This document shows, piece after piece, positions 1 to 7,934 of a DNA stretch of 18,151 bases (the stretch's first letter is position 1; the number at the start of each line of letters is the position of its first letter). The notes below the pieces were generated by a model. The model saw nothing but the letters and a program-made list of their open reading frames with translations. It had not been told where the DNA came from and searched no databases. Source of the DNA: Gammaproteobacteria bacterium (GTDB lineage: Bacteria; Pseudomonadota; Gammaproteobacteria; Thiohalospirales; Thiohalospiraceae); NCBI GenBank assembly GCA_011322575.1, contig DRMK01000103.1:1-18151 (forward strand), in the 5' to 3' direction. Position numbers and translations under genes: made by a program.

Positions 1-12
1 GACGCCCGAAGG

Positions 13-110
13 GTTGGTCTGTCAGCGTCCATGGCTGCGTTGCTCCTCTTGCAAAGGGCGACGGCCATTCGCTGCGAGGAGCGCCTTGCCCTGAACGCTG
101 ACAGACCAAC
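13..110. repeat. Palindromic repeat, possible MITE-like element
   Basis: The outer arms GTTGGTCTGTCAGCGT (13-28) and ACGCTGACAGACCAAC (95-110) are perfect 16-base inverted repeats. A second inner pair, GCTCCTC (42-48) and GAGGAGC (76-82), is nested almost symmetrically inside, so the whole 98 bases can fold into one long interrupted hairpin. No transposase is present and no clear target duplication flanks it. It lies downstream of lpxA where lpxB would be expected. The structure is seen directly. Calling it a dispersed mobile repeat is an inference, because only one copy is in the window. It lacks the T-run of an intrinsic terminator on either strand. Confidence 0.6.
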
Positions 111-241
111 TGAATCCTAATTTATTACCTTGAAAGAGTACTAGTTTCTCCCTGGAACGGGAAGATCCGCGCCGGGATCAGCATTCAGGCCCGAACTTGC
201 GATTGACTCAACACCCCGGCCGATCGGGTAGAGTATCCAGG
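111..241. other. Non-coding spacer downstream of lpxA
   Basis: This spacer separates the lpxA stop codon from the palindromic repeat. I find no convincing gene, terminator or promoter in it. It has a weak inverted repeat, GATCC (164-168) with GGATC (175-179), and a short palindrome CCGATCGG (220-227). Neither is followed by a T-run. Confidence 0.5.
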
Positions 242-1015
242 CTAACGCAGAATGCTGCGTCTGGAGCCCTCCAGAAAATGGATCAGGTGCGCCACCTCCT
301 CATGCTCCCGCGCCAGGGAGGAGAGCTCCCGGATGGCCTGTTCCAGGGGAAGACCGGAGCGAAACAGGATCCGGTAGGCGCGCTTCAACACCTGAATGGT
401 GTCCGAACTGAAGCCGCGCCGCCTGAGGCCTTCGCTGTTCAGCCCCCGCGGCACGGCGGGATTTCCACTGACGGTCACATAGGGCGGCAGATCCTTGCTC
501 AGGGTGCTGCCCATGCCGCTGAATGCGTGGGCACCTATGGAGCAGAACTGGTGCACCAGGGTAAACCCACCCAGCACTGCATGGTCCTCCACCCGTACAT
601 GTCCCGCCAGGGAGGCGTTGTTGGCAAACACCGTGTTGTTGCCAATCAGACAGTCATGGGCGATGTGCACATAGGCCATGATCCAGTTGTCGTTCCCGAT
701 GCGGGTCACTCCCCCGCCCTGCCCGGTGCCGCGGTTGATGGTGCAGTATTCGCGGATCACGTTGCGGTTGCCGATCTCCAGCCTGCTGCGCTCTCCTCCA
801 TACTTCTTGTCCTGGGGATCGTCCCCTATGGATGAGAAGGGGTAGAAGCGGTTCCCCTGCCCGATGGTGGTCGGTCCCTTGATAACCACATGGGCCCCTA
901 TCTCGGTCCCTGCCCCGATCTCCACCTCGGGACCTATTATGGAGTAGGCCCCCACGCTCACTCCCGGCGCCAACCGCGCTGCGGGATCCACCACGGCGCG
1001 GGGGTCGATGCTCAT
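242..1015 (-). CDS. lpxA: Acyl-ACP--UDP-N-acetylglucosamine O-acyltransferase
   Basis: LpxA performs the first step of lipid A synthesis in the cytoplasm: transfer of a 3-hydroxyacyl chain from ACP to the 3-OH of UDP-GlcNAc. The 257-residue product is close to the E. coli length. It shows the hexapeptide repeats of a left-handed beta helix, the catalytic HIAHD motif (His120, matching E. coli His125), and an Asp in PQDKKYGGE (Asp69, matching E. coli Asp74). The C-terminal domain ends in a helical stretch. The ATG at 1015 overlaps the fabZ stop codon (ATGA) and has GGAGG ten bases upstream. A longer in-frame GTG at 1036 is less likely. The chain-length ruler position is Met168 in FSGMGS, as in Pseudomonas aeruginosa rather than E. 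coli. It is the last gene of the cluster seen here, and lpxB does not follow directly. Confidence 0.97.
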   Translation of the reverse strand: MSIDPRAVVDPAARLAPGVSVGAYSIIGPEVEIGAGTEIGAHVVIKGPTTIGQGNRFYPFSSIGDDPQDKKYGGERSRLEIGNRNVIREYCTINRGTGQGGGVTRIGNDNWIMAYVHIAHDCLIGNNTVFANNASLAGHVRVEDHAVLGGFTLVHQFCSIGAHAFSGMGSTLSKDLPPYVTVSGNPAVPRGLNSEGLRRRGFSSDTIQVLKRAYRILFRSGLPLEQAIRELSSLAREHEEVAHLIHFLEGSRRSILR

Positions 1016-1458
1016 TCCACGCGCCCCTCCGCGCACAGGATCTCGCCGCCCGCCACCGTCTTGCCATCCACCGTAGCCTGCCCGTCGAACTTCCAGATCC
1101 CGCGCTTGGTCTTCTGGTGCGTCACCTCCAGGACCAGCTGGTCACCGGGAATAACCTGGCGCTTGAAACGGACGCTGTCGATCCCCACCAGCAGGTAGTT
1201 GGATTTGTCGTCCGGACGGCTCTGCGCTGTTACGAATGCCAGGATCCCGGTAGCCTGGGCCAGCGCCTCCAGGATCAGCACCCCTGGCATTATGGCACGG
1301 TTGGGAAAATGGCCGGTGAAATATGGCTCGTTGTAGGTTACGTTCTTGATCCCCCTGAGATATCTTCCGGGTTCTACCTCCAGCACCCTGTCCACCAGCA
1401 GAAAGGGGTAGCGGTGCGGAAGGTGTTCAAGGATCCGGTATATGTCCATGCTTTCCAA
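1012..1458 (-). CDS. fabZ: 3-hydroxyacyl-ACP dehydratase FabZ
   Basis: FabZ dehydrates 3-hydroxyacyl-ACP in fatty acid elongation and competes with LpxA and LpxD for the same substrates, which fits its place between their genes. The 148-residue product has the hot-dog fold pattern: PHRYPFLLVDRV near the N-terminus, then GHFPNRAIMPGV with catalytic His50 and Glu64 in LILEALAQ. The start is taken as TTG at 1458, since GGAG lies 8 bases upstream. The nearby in-frame ATG at 1449 would be 17 bases from that site, and would give a product three residues shorter that also begins at a conserved point. The gene starts 5 bases after the lpxD stop and overlaps lpxA by 4 bases. Confidence 0.97.
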   Translation of the reverse strand: MESMDIYRILEHLPHRYPFLLVDRVLEVEPGRYLRGIKNVTYNEPYFTGHFPNRAIMPGVLILEALAQATGILAFVTAQSRPDDKSNYLLVGIDSVRFKRQVIPGDQLVLEVTHQKTKRGIWKFDGQATVDGKTVAGGEILCAEGRVE

Positions 1459-1463
1459 ACTGT

Positions 1464-2489
1464 TTACTCCTTCTGCCTGTTGTTCGATTCCAGTTTCCCG
1501 ACCCGTTGCACCAGCCTCTCCAGACGCCGCAAATGGGCAACCTGCCGGTTCCAGATCCCATTCTCCTGTGCCGGGATCCCGGAAGAATAGACTCCGGGGC
1601 TGGTGATGGATCTGGTCACCAGCGACATGGCCGTGATGGTCACATCATCAGCGATCTCAAGATGGCCCGCAATACCCACCCCTCCGGCAATGGCGCAACG
1701 CTTCCCGATCCGGGTGCTGCCGGAAATCCCGGCGCAACCGGCAATGGCGGTATGCTCCCCGATATGCACGTTGTGCGCAATCTGGATCTGGTTGTCCAGC
1801 TTCACACCGTTGCCGATTACGGTATCCTCCAGCGCGCCCCGATCAATGGTGGTGTTGGCGCCAATCTCCACGTGATCGCCAATCACCACTCCCCCCATCT
1901 GGGGAATTTTGAGCCAACCCTGCTGTTCCCTGGCGAAACCGAATCCGTCGCTGCCAATCACGACCCCTGGATGGAGGATGCAGTGAGCGCCGATACGCAC
2001 ACCATGACAGACGGAGACGTTACCCGCCAACCTGGTGCCTTCTCCCACCAGGGATCCACTACCGATGAAACAACCGGGCCCTATGTGGCAACCCGCTTCG
2101 ATACGCACCCCGGCCTCTATCGAGCAGTTGGGGCCGATCCAGGCGCTCTCGTGGATCTCCGCTTCACCGCTGACCCATGCCGCCGGATGGATCCCCTGCT
2201 CTCCTCCGGGTTCTTTCTGAAACAGGGCGGCGATCCGCGCGTAGGCGGCGTAGGGATCGGCCACCAGCAGCGCGTTGGTGGAGCAATGCTCCTGCTCCTC
2301 TGGCCTGATGATCACGGCTCCGGCCCTGGTGCTGGCAAGCTGCTTGCGATAGGCGGGGTTGGCAAGAAACCCTATCTGCTCCCCCTCTGCAGTGGAGAGT
2401 GTGGCCACCCCTTTGATGGTGAGAGCTGGATCCCCGGATACCTGGCCGCCCACCATCTCGGCCAGCTTACCCAGGGTATAGTCCGCCAC
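1464..2489 (-). CDS. lpxD: UDP-3-O-(3-hydroxyacyl)glucosamine N-acyltransferase
   Basis: LpxD adds the second 3-hydroxyacyl chain, to the 2-amino group of UDP-3-O-acyl-glucosamine, the third lipid A step. The product is 341 residues, the same as E. coli. An N-terminal uridine-binding domain (about 1-100) precedes a long left-handed beta helix of hexapeptide repeats (about 105-290) and a C-terminal helix (about 315-335). The catalytic histidine is His239 in QIAHNVHIG, the same number as in E. coli. SDGFGFA (180-186) and YSSGIPAQ (301-308) are also typical. The start is GTG with only a weak upstream purine stretch; no better in-frame start is visible in the 35-base gap after skp. Its 3' end carries the fabZ ribosome binding site. 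Confidence 0.97.
   Translation of the reverse strand: MADYTLGKLAEMVGGQVSGDPALTIKGVATLSTAEGEQIGFLANPAYRKQLASTRAGAVIIRPEEQEHCSTNALLVADPYAAYARIAALFQKEPGGEQGIHPAAWVSGEAEIHESAWIGPNCSIEAGVRIEAGCHIGPGCFIGSGSLVGEGTRLAGNVSVCHGVRIGAHCILHPGVVIGSDGFGFAREQQGWLKIPQMGGVVIGDHVEIGANTTIDRGALEDTVIGNGVKLDNQIQIAHNVHIGEHTAIAGCAGISGSTRIGKRCAIAGGVGIAGHLEIADDVTITAMSLVTRSITSPGVYSSGIPAQENGIWNRQVAHLRRLERLVQRVGKLESNNRQKE
1467..1474 (-). promoter_or_regulatory. fabZ ribosome binding site within the lpxD 3' end
   Basis: The minus strand reads AGAAGGAG here, the last codons of lpxD, immediately before its TAA. It sits 8 bases from the TTG at 1458 and 17 from the ATG at 1449, which favours TTG initiation. The arrangement suggests translational coupling of lpxD and fabZ. 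Confidence 0.6.
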
Positions 2490-2524
2490 CGTCCCGTTCC
2501 GGATGTCGCCGCCGGGAGCCGCCG

Positions 2525-3040
2525 CTACTTCCCGGCCTCCTTGCCGAGACGCTCGAGGATCTCGGAGGTAATATCGATATGCTCGGCGGCGTGGATAACA
2601 TTCTCCCCCAGGATCAGGTCGTAGCCCTTCTCCTTCGCAAGTTCGTCGATAATTCGCGAAATAATCTTCTGCAACTTGCCAAACTCCTCGTTCTGGCGGA
2701 TGTTGAGATCCTCCCGGAATTCATCCTGCGAACGCTGCAGCTCCCGCTTCATGGCCAGCAACTCACGCTCCGCCTTGCGCCGCTTGGCATCGCTCATCAC
2801 GGCACTGTCACGCATCAGCTGCTCCTCCTTCTCCTTGAACCTCTTTTCATCCTCTCGCAGCTTTTTCTCGCGGGGAGAGAACTCCCGCTCCAGGTTCTTG
2901 CGGGACTCCTTGGCCTGGGGAGACTCCTGTAGCAGACGGACAGTATTGACCACGCCGATCTTCAGCTCCGCCACAGCCGACGCCGGCAGGCAGAAGAGCA
3001 GAAGGAGGGAAAGCACCACAACATGTTTCACAGTAGTCAC
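2525..3040 (-). CDS. skp: Periplasmic chaperone Skp (OmpH family)
   Basis: Skp is a trimeric periplasmic chaperone that holds unfolded outer-membrane proteins on their way to BamA, whose gene lies immediately upstream. The 171-residue product begins with a signal peptide (hydrophobic LSLLLLFCL core, likely cleavage after ASAVA near residue 24). A short strand LKIGVVN follows, then a long, highly charged coiled-coil region (about 45-130) that forms the tentacles, and a C-terminal strand segment with YDLILGENV. The start is GTG at 3040, with GGGAG about 9 bases upstream. A second GTG at 3031 is possible and would shorten the product by three residues. The gene lies 18 bases after the bamA stop. 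Confidence 0.94.
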   Translation of the reverse strand: MTTVKHVVVLSLLLLFCLPASAVAELKIGVVNTVRLLQESPQAKESRKNLEREFSPREKKLREDEKRFKEKEEQLMRDSAVMSDAKRRKAERELLAMKRELQRSQDEFREDLNIRQNEEFGKLQKIISRIIDELAKEKGYDLILGENVIHAAEHIDITSEILERLGKEAGK

Positions 3041-3058
3041 CAGAACATTCTCCCGCGG

Positions 3059-5356
3059 TCAGTAGTCGACGCCAATAGTGAACTGAATGGGATCGAGGTC
3101 ATCCCCGGATTCGTAGTAGAGAGGCCTTGCGTAGCTCAATTTTAATACTCCCACCGGGGTTAGCCAAATCAGCCCCACCCCGTAGGAGGAGCGCAGCTGT
3201 GCGGAATCGAAATCATCGATTCCGGCAAACACGTTGCCCACATCGGTAAACAGGGTCATGCGCAGGCTTTCGCTCTCGGCGGTGGGCGGAAAGATATACT
3301 CGATCCCCGCCACCGTCTCGAAAGTGCCGCCGAGGGAGCGGTCACTGGGATCACCGCCCGCCGGACGCGGCCCCAGCGAGTTGGCCTGGAACCCGCGCAC
3401 CGACTGGCTGCCACCCGAGTAGAAGTACTCGAAGGGCGGGGGGCCGCTCAGATCTCCCATCCCGCCACCGTAGTTCACCTCTCCCCGCAGCAGAATGGTG
3501 GATCTCTTTCCCACCGGGACGTAACGCTTGTGGTTCAGCTCCACCTTGTAGTAATCCAGGGTGCTGCCAGGGATAGCTATCTGCAGGTTCAGGCGATTAC
3601 GTACACCATCGGTGGGGAACAGCCCCCGGTTGCGGGTGTCGTAGATCCAGCCGAGGCTGGCGTTGAAGACGTCGTACTTGTCGCCATTCTCTTGGATGAA
3701 GTCCAGGAACTCCTGCGGCGTCCTGTCGGTGGTCTTGAGATAGGTGTGCTCGTAGTCCAGTCCAAAACGGAAGGTGTTGTTCTCGTCCAGGGGCAAACCG
3801 TAGTTGATACCCCCTCCGTAAACATCGGTAAGATAGCGCGCCACGTTGGCGTTGCCCGCATTGGTCTCCCGGTAGAAGGCGCGAAACCCCCTGCTGACAC
3901 CGTCCTTGGTGTAGTAGGGATTGGTGTAGGAGAAGCTGTAGATGGTGTTCACCCTGCTGTTGTTTATGGTGAGGCTGTTGGAGGTACCGGTGCCCAGAAA
4001 GTTGTTCTGGTTGATACTGGCGTTGACCAGCGCACCCTGCGCCTGGGAATACCCGATCCCGGCGCTGAACGATCCCGAGGGCTGCTCCGTTACTCCCACA
4101 TTGACGTCGACTTGATCCGGGGTTCCGGGGACCGCTGGCGTCTCGATGTTCACCTGTCCAAAATAACCCAGCCGGTTCAGGCGCCTGCGCGACAGGTTCA
4201 GTTTCTCGATGGAGAGCAGCCCCCCCTCCATCTGACGCATCTCCCTGCGGATCACATCATCGCGGGTTTTGGTATTACCGTGGATATTTATGCGACGCAC
4301 GTAGACCCGCTTGCCGGGATCCACGAAAAAACGCAGCGACACCCTGTGCCCGTCGCGGTCGAACTCCGGTATGGCGTTCACATTGGCAAACGCATACCCC
4401 TCGTTGGAGATCCGCTCGGTTATACTGTTGATGGCTGCCGTCACCTCCTTGCGCGAGAAGGTATCACCCGGTTTGAGGGGGATCAGCTTGCGCAGCTCCC
4501 GCTTGTCCAGCACCAGCTCCCCCTCCAGCCCGACGTCGCCAATGGTGAATTTGTCACCCTCGCTGACATTGATGGTTATATATACGTCGCGCCGGTCCGG
4601 AGTGATGGAAACCTGGGTGGATGTGATGTTGAAATCGATGTAACCCCGATCCATGTAGTAGGAGCGCAACGTCTCCAGATCACCCGCCAGCCGTTGCCTG
4701 GAGTACTTGTCACTGCTGGAGAGGAAGGAGAACGGTCCGCTTGGCCCCAGCTCGAACTGGTCCAGCAACCGCTCCTCGGTGAAGGCCCGGTTACCCACGA
4801 TGTTGATGCCCCGGATCCTCGCCACCTCGCCTTCGGCTATGTCTATGGCAATGGCCACCCGATTGCGCTCCAGGGGCGTAACCCGGGACTCCACCCGAAC
4901 CGCATACTTGCCGTTGTTGTAGTACTGGCGCACCAGCTCCTGTTCCACCCTCTCCAGGGTAGAGCGGTTGAACACCAGACCTTCGGCCAGGCCTATCTGC
5001 TTGAGGCTCTTCTTGATATCGTCGGTGGTGATCTCCTTGTTGCCCGAGATCTCGATGCTCGCTATGGAGGGGCGCTCGGTAACCTTTACCAGCAGTACAT
5101 CGCCGCGCCGCGCCAGCCGCACATTGCTGAAGAAGCCGGTTTTATAGAGTTCCCGGACCGCCTGTTCAGCCAGGGATTCATCCATGCGATCTCCCGCCTT
5201 CAGCGGCAGATAGCTGTAAACCGTACCCTCCGTTATCCGCTGCAGTCCCTCAACCCGGATGTCGCGCACCAGGAACGGCTCGAACGCCGCCGCCGCGCCA
5301 CAGAGCAGAAACAGCGCGAGACACGCGACCGCTCTCATTGGGTACCCCTTTGTCAT
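3059..5356 (-). CDS. bamA: Outer membrane protein assembly factor BamA
   Basis: BamA is the central pore of the BAM complex, which folds and inserts beta-barrel proteins into the outer membrane. The 765-residue product has a signal peptide ending near AAAA-FEPF (residue 24) and five POTRA domains (roughly 28-95, 97-177, 180-267, 270-348, 351-425). A C-terminal 16-strand Omp85 barrel follows, with the conserved VRGF loop motif at 653-656 and a terminal aromatic residue in FTIGVDY as the beta signal. It is somewhat shorter than E. coli BamA (810). Two ATG starts are possible: 5356, and 5338 which has AGGGG six bases upstream and gives a more usual signal peptide. I cannot decide between them. 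It follows rseP by 26 bases if the first start is used. Confidence 0.97.
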   Translation of the reverse strand: MTKGYPMRAVACLALFLLCGAAAAFEPFLVRDIRVEGLQRITEGTVYSYLPLKAGDRMDESLAEQAVRELYKTGFFSNVRLARRGDVLLVKVTERPSIASIEISGNKEITTDDIKKSLKQIGLAEGLVFNRSTLERVEQELVRQYYNNGKYAVRVESRVTPLERNRVAIAIDIAEGEVARIRGINIVGNRAFTEERLLDQFELGPSGPFSFLSSSDKYSRQRLAGDLETLRSYYMDRGYIDFNITSTQVSITPDRRDVYITINVSEGDKFTIGDVGLEGELVLDKRELRKLIPLKPGDTFSRKEVTAAINSITERISNEGYAFANVNAIPEFDRDGHRVSLRFFVDPGKRVYVRRINIHGNTKTRDDVIRREMRQMEGGLLSIEKLNLSRRRLNRLGYFGQVNIETPAVPGTPDQVDVNVGVTEQPSGSFSAGIGYSQAQGALVNASINQNNFLGTGTSNSLTINNSRVNTIYSFSYTNPYYTKDGVSRGFRAFYRETNAGNANVARYLTDVYGGGINYGLPLDENNTFRFGLDYEHTYLKTTDRTPQEFLDFIQENGDKYDVFNASLGWIYDTRNRGLFPTDGVRNRLNLQIAIPGSTLDYYKVELNHKRYVPVGKRSTILLRGEVNYGGGMGDLSGPPPFEYFYSGGSQSVRGFQANSLGPRPAGGDPSDRSLGGTFETVAGIEYIFPPTAESESLRMTLFTDVGNVFAGIDDFDSAQLRSSYGVGLIWLTPVGVLKLSYARPLYYESGDDLDPIQFTIGVDY

Positions 5357-5382
5357 TCTTGGCTTCCGTCCGGTAAAGCCAT

Positions 5383-6747
5383 TTATTCTAGCAGCCGCAC
5401 TATATCGTTATAAAACGCCAGCGTCATCAGCGATACCAGCAGCGCAATTCCGATCTGCTGCCCCACTGCCTGCGCCTGCTCCGAAAGCGGACTGCCCTTC
5501 ACCAGCTCGATGAGATAGTAGAGCAGATGCCCTCCGTCCAGCAGCGGCACGGGAAACAGGTTTATCACCCCGAGACTGATGCTGATGATGGCCAGAAAAC
5601 CTATGAACTGGGTTACACCACTGGCGGCGCTGTAGCCGGCGTACCGGGCGATGGTGATGGGACCACTGATGTTCTCCAGCGATGCCTGGCCGGTCAGCAT
5701 CTTGCCCAGCATGCGCAGCGTCATGGCGCTCATCTCCCAGCTCTTGCGCAGCGCGGCGCCCACCGCGCCCGGCACGGAATACTGCTGCACGGCGCGGTAC
5801 TCGGGAGGCAGGCCCTGTGGCAGCAGAACCACGGCGCCGATACGCCCCTCCTCTCCCTCTCCTGTAGTCACCACCTCCGGGATCACCTGCAGGGTGATCC
5901 TCTCTCCGGCACGCTCCACCGTCAGCCGCAGCGGCGCGCCGGGGTTGTCGTGGATCAGCCGGACCAGCTCGCTCCAGTCGGCGATCTCCCTGCCATCCAC
6001 CTCTACCACCAGATCACCGCCCTGCAGCCCCGCCTTGGCCGCCGGGCTGCCCTCTACTACCCGATCGATGCGCGGCTCGAGGCGGGGACGGAGCGGGGTG
6101 ATCCCAATCTCGCCCAGCAGATCCGGCGTTCCCGCTTTCTTCCCCACCGCCGGGAGGGAGAGGATCAGATTCCGCTCCATGCCCTGGCTGTCACGAACCC
6201 GCAGTGTCGTGCTCTCACCCTCGATGGCCCGGTACAGCAGCGCCTGCAAAACGCTGTTCATGGTGGGGGTGGAACTATCTCCCACGGCGACGATCTCGTC
6301 CCCGTGGCGCAGACCGGCGACCGCCGCCGGGGAGTCTGGCGCCACCTTGTCCACCACCGGACGCAGCCCCTCCACCCCCATAACGAACACCAGCCAGTAG
6401 GCAAGGATGGCGAATGCGAAGTTGAACAGGGGGCCGGCTGCCACGACGGCGATCCTGCTGCCCACCGGCTGGCGGTTGAAGGCCTGCGGCAGCAGCCGTT
6501 GCGGCACCTCCCCCTCGCGCTCGTCCAGCATCTTGACGTAGCCTCCCAAAGGGATGGCCGCAATCACATACTCGGTCTCCTCCGGCCCCTTCTGCCAGCG
6601 CCACAACGGGCGGCCAAAGCCCACGGAGAAACGCAGCACCCTGACCCCGAGGCGGCGCGCCACCCAGAAATGGCCGAACTCGTGCACCGTGATCAGGATG
6701 CCGATGGCGACCAGAAACCATAGCAGCGAAGAGAGCGCTTCCATCAT
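5383..6747 (-). CDS. rseP: Site-2 intramembrane zinc protease RseP
   Basis: RseP is an inner-membrane metalloprotease. In E. coli it makes the second cut in the anti-sigma factor RseA, releasing sigma E in response to outer-membrane protein stress, and it also clears signal peptide remnants. The product is about 454 residues. It has the zinc-binding HEFGH motif (22-26) in the first membrane helix, a second helix near 100-124, two PDZ domains (about 128-208 and 220-300) and the LDG motif (403-405) within NLFPVPLLDGGH before the last helices. Starts at 6753 (GTG, overlapping the dxr stop as GTGA), 6747 and 6744 (ATG) are all possible. TGAGG lies just upstream of the two ATGs, so an ATG start is preferred. 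Confidence 0.96.
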   Translation of the reverse strand: MMEALSSLLWFLVAIGILITVHEFGHFWVARRLGVRVLRFSVGFGRPLWRWQKGPEETEYVIAAIPLGGYVKMLDEREGEVPQRLLPQAFNRQPVGSRIAVVAAGPLFNFAFAILAYWLVFVMGVEGLRPVVDKVAPDSPAAVAGLRHGDEIVAVGDSSTPTMNSVLQALLYRAIEGESTTLRVRDSQGMERNLILSLPAVGKKAGTPDLLGEIGITPLRPRLEPRIDRVVEGSPAAKAGLQGGDLVVEVDGREIADWSELVRLIHDNPGAPLRLTVERAGERITLQVIPEVVTTGEGEEGRIGAVVLLPQGLPPEYRAVQQYSVPGAVGAALRKSWEMSAMTLRMLGKMLTGQASLENISGPITIARYAGYSAASGVTQFIGFLAIISISLGVINLFPVPLLDGGHLLYYLIELVKGSPLSEQAQAVGQQIGIALLVSLMTLAFYNDIVRLLE

Positions 6748-6749
6748 GG

Positions 6750-7934
6750 TCACCTCAGACCATCGTGCCGGCCGATAAGTTGCATCGCCACCTCGCGGGC
6801 GCGGGTATCGTCCTGCAGCACCGCCTCGAGCGAATCCGCCGGCCGGCTAGAAACCCGTTGCATGGTCTCCTCCACCAGTGGCGCTATGGCGTCGAAACGG
6901 AGGCGGCGCTCCAGAAACGCCGCCACCGCCACCTCGTTGGCAGCATTCAGAATCGCCGGGCAGGTACCCCCCGCGCCAGCGGCCTGGTAAGCCAGGCGCA
7001 GACAGGGGAAGCGGGCCAGATCCGGCTCCCCGAAATCCAGCCGCGCCACCTCCACCAGATCCAGCGGCGCCACCCCGGAGTCGATGCGCGCCGGCCAGGC
7101 CAGGGCGTGGGCGATAGGGGTACGCATGTCCGGATTGCCCAACTGTGCCAGCACCGATCCGTCACTATACTGCACCAGGGAGTGAATCACGCTCTGGGGA
7201 TGCAGCACCACCCGGATCTGCTCGGGTGCGGCGTCGAACAGCCAGCAGGCCTCGATCACTTCAAGCCCCTTGTTCATCATGGTGGCGGAGTCTACCGAGA
7301 TCTTGCGTCCCATCTCCCAGTTGGGATGGGCGCAGGCCTGCTCCGGAGTGATATCGGCGAACCGCTCCAGCGGCGTATCGCGAAACGGCCCGCCGGAGGC
7401 GGTCAGCAGGATCCCGGTCACTCCACTGCCCGCCAGCCCGCTGAATCCGTCCGGCATGCACTGGAATATGGCATTGTGCTCGCTGTCCACCGGCAACAGC
7501 TCCGCTCCTCCCTGGCGCACCGCATCCATGAATATGCGCCCGGACATCACCAGCGCCTCCTTGTTGGCCAGCAGGATCCGTTTGCCCGCGCGGGCGGCGG
7601 CTAGCGTCGGCTCCAGCCCGGCAGCCCCCACAATGGCCGCCATAACACAATCGGTCTGCTCCAGGGTGGCCACCCGTTTCAGTCCCTCCGTCCCGGAGAG
7701 CACCTCTATGTCCACCGCCACCGAACGCAGCCGCTCACGCAGCCGCTGCGCGGCGTCCTCCTCCCCCATCACCGCATATTCGGGGCGGTGCTCGATGCAC
7801 AGCTGAAACAGCCGCTCCACCTGGCTGTTGGCGGTAAGCGCCACCGGCCGGAAGCGCGCACCGTGCCTCTTCATCACCTCCAGGGTGCTGATGCCGATGG
7901 AGCCGGTGGCGCCCAGTATGGTGACCCCGATCAC
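6750..7934 (-). CDS. dxr: 1-deoxy-D-xylulose 5-phosphate reductoisomerase
   Basis: Dxr converts DXP to 2-C-methyl-D-erythritol 4-phosphate using NADPH. It is the second step of the MEP isoprenoid pathway, which feeds UppS encoded two genes upstream. The 394-residue product has the N-terminal GATGSIG dinucleotide-binding loop (8-14), LLANKEALVMSG (121-132), metal ligands Asp150 and Glu152 in LLPVDSEHN, and Glu228 in the segment after DSATMMNKG. The region HPNWEMGRKISVDSATMM (203-220) is the family's flexible active-site loop. GTG at 7934 is chosen because GGAGG lies 7 bases upstream and the start overlaps the cdsA stop as GTGA. The GTG at 7940 is only one base from that site. Confidence 0.97.
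   Translation of the reverse strand: MIGVTILGATGSIGISTLEVMKRHGARFRPVALTANSQVERLFQLCIEHRPEYAVMGEEDAAQRLRERLRSVAVDIEVLSGTEGLKRVATLEQTDCVMAAIVGAAGLEPTLAAARAGKRILLANKEALVMSGRIFMDAVRQGGAELLPVDSEHNAIFQCMPDGFSGLAGSGVTGILLTASGGPFRDTPLERFADITPEQACAHPNWEMGRKISVDSATMMNKGLEVIEACWLFDAAPEQIRVVLHPQSVIHSLVQYSDGSVLAQLGNPDMRTPIAHALAWPARIDSGVAPLDLVEVARLDFGEPDLARFPCLRLAYQAAGAGGTCPAILNAANEVAVAAFLERRLRFDAIAPLVEETMQRVSSRPADSLEAVLQDDTRAREVAMQLIGRHDGLR

Noticed and set aside
1..32. Start of lpxB at the ATG on the minus strand (32-30)
   Set aside because: Only ten codons are visible, they lie within the arm of the palindromic repeat, and they do not include the diagnostic LpxB motif.
164..179. Possible terminator hairpin after lpxA (GATCC/GGATC)
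   Set aside because: The stem is only five base pairs and no T-run follows on the minus strand.
3530..5413. 627-codon plus-strand frame opposite bamA
   Set aside because: It is a mirror of bamA coding sequence with no domain and no plausible ribosome binding site.
5357..5450. Possible sigma E promoter for bamA inside the rseP 3' end
   Set aside because: GGAATTG with a poor -10 at the right distance lies in coding sequence and misses several consensus bases.
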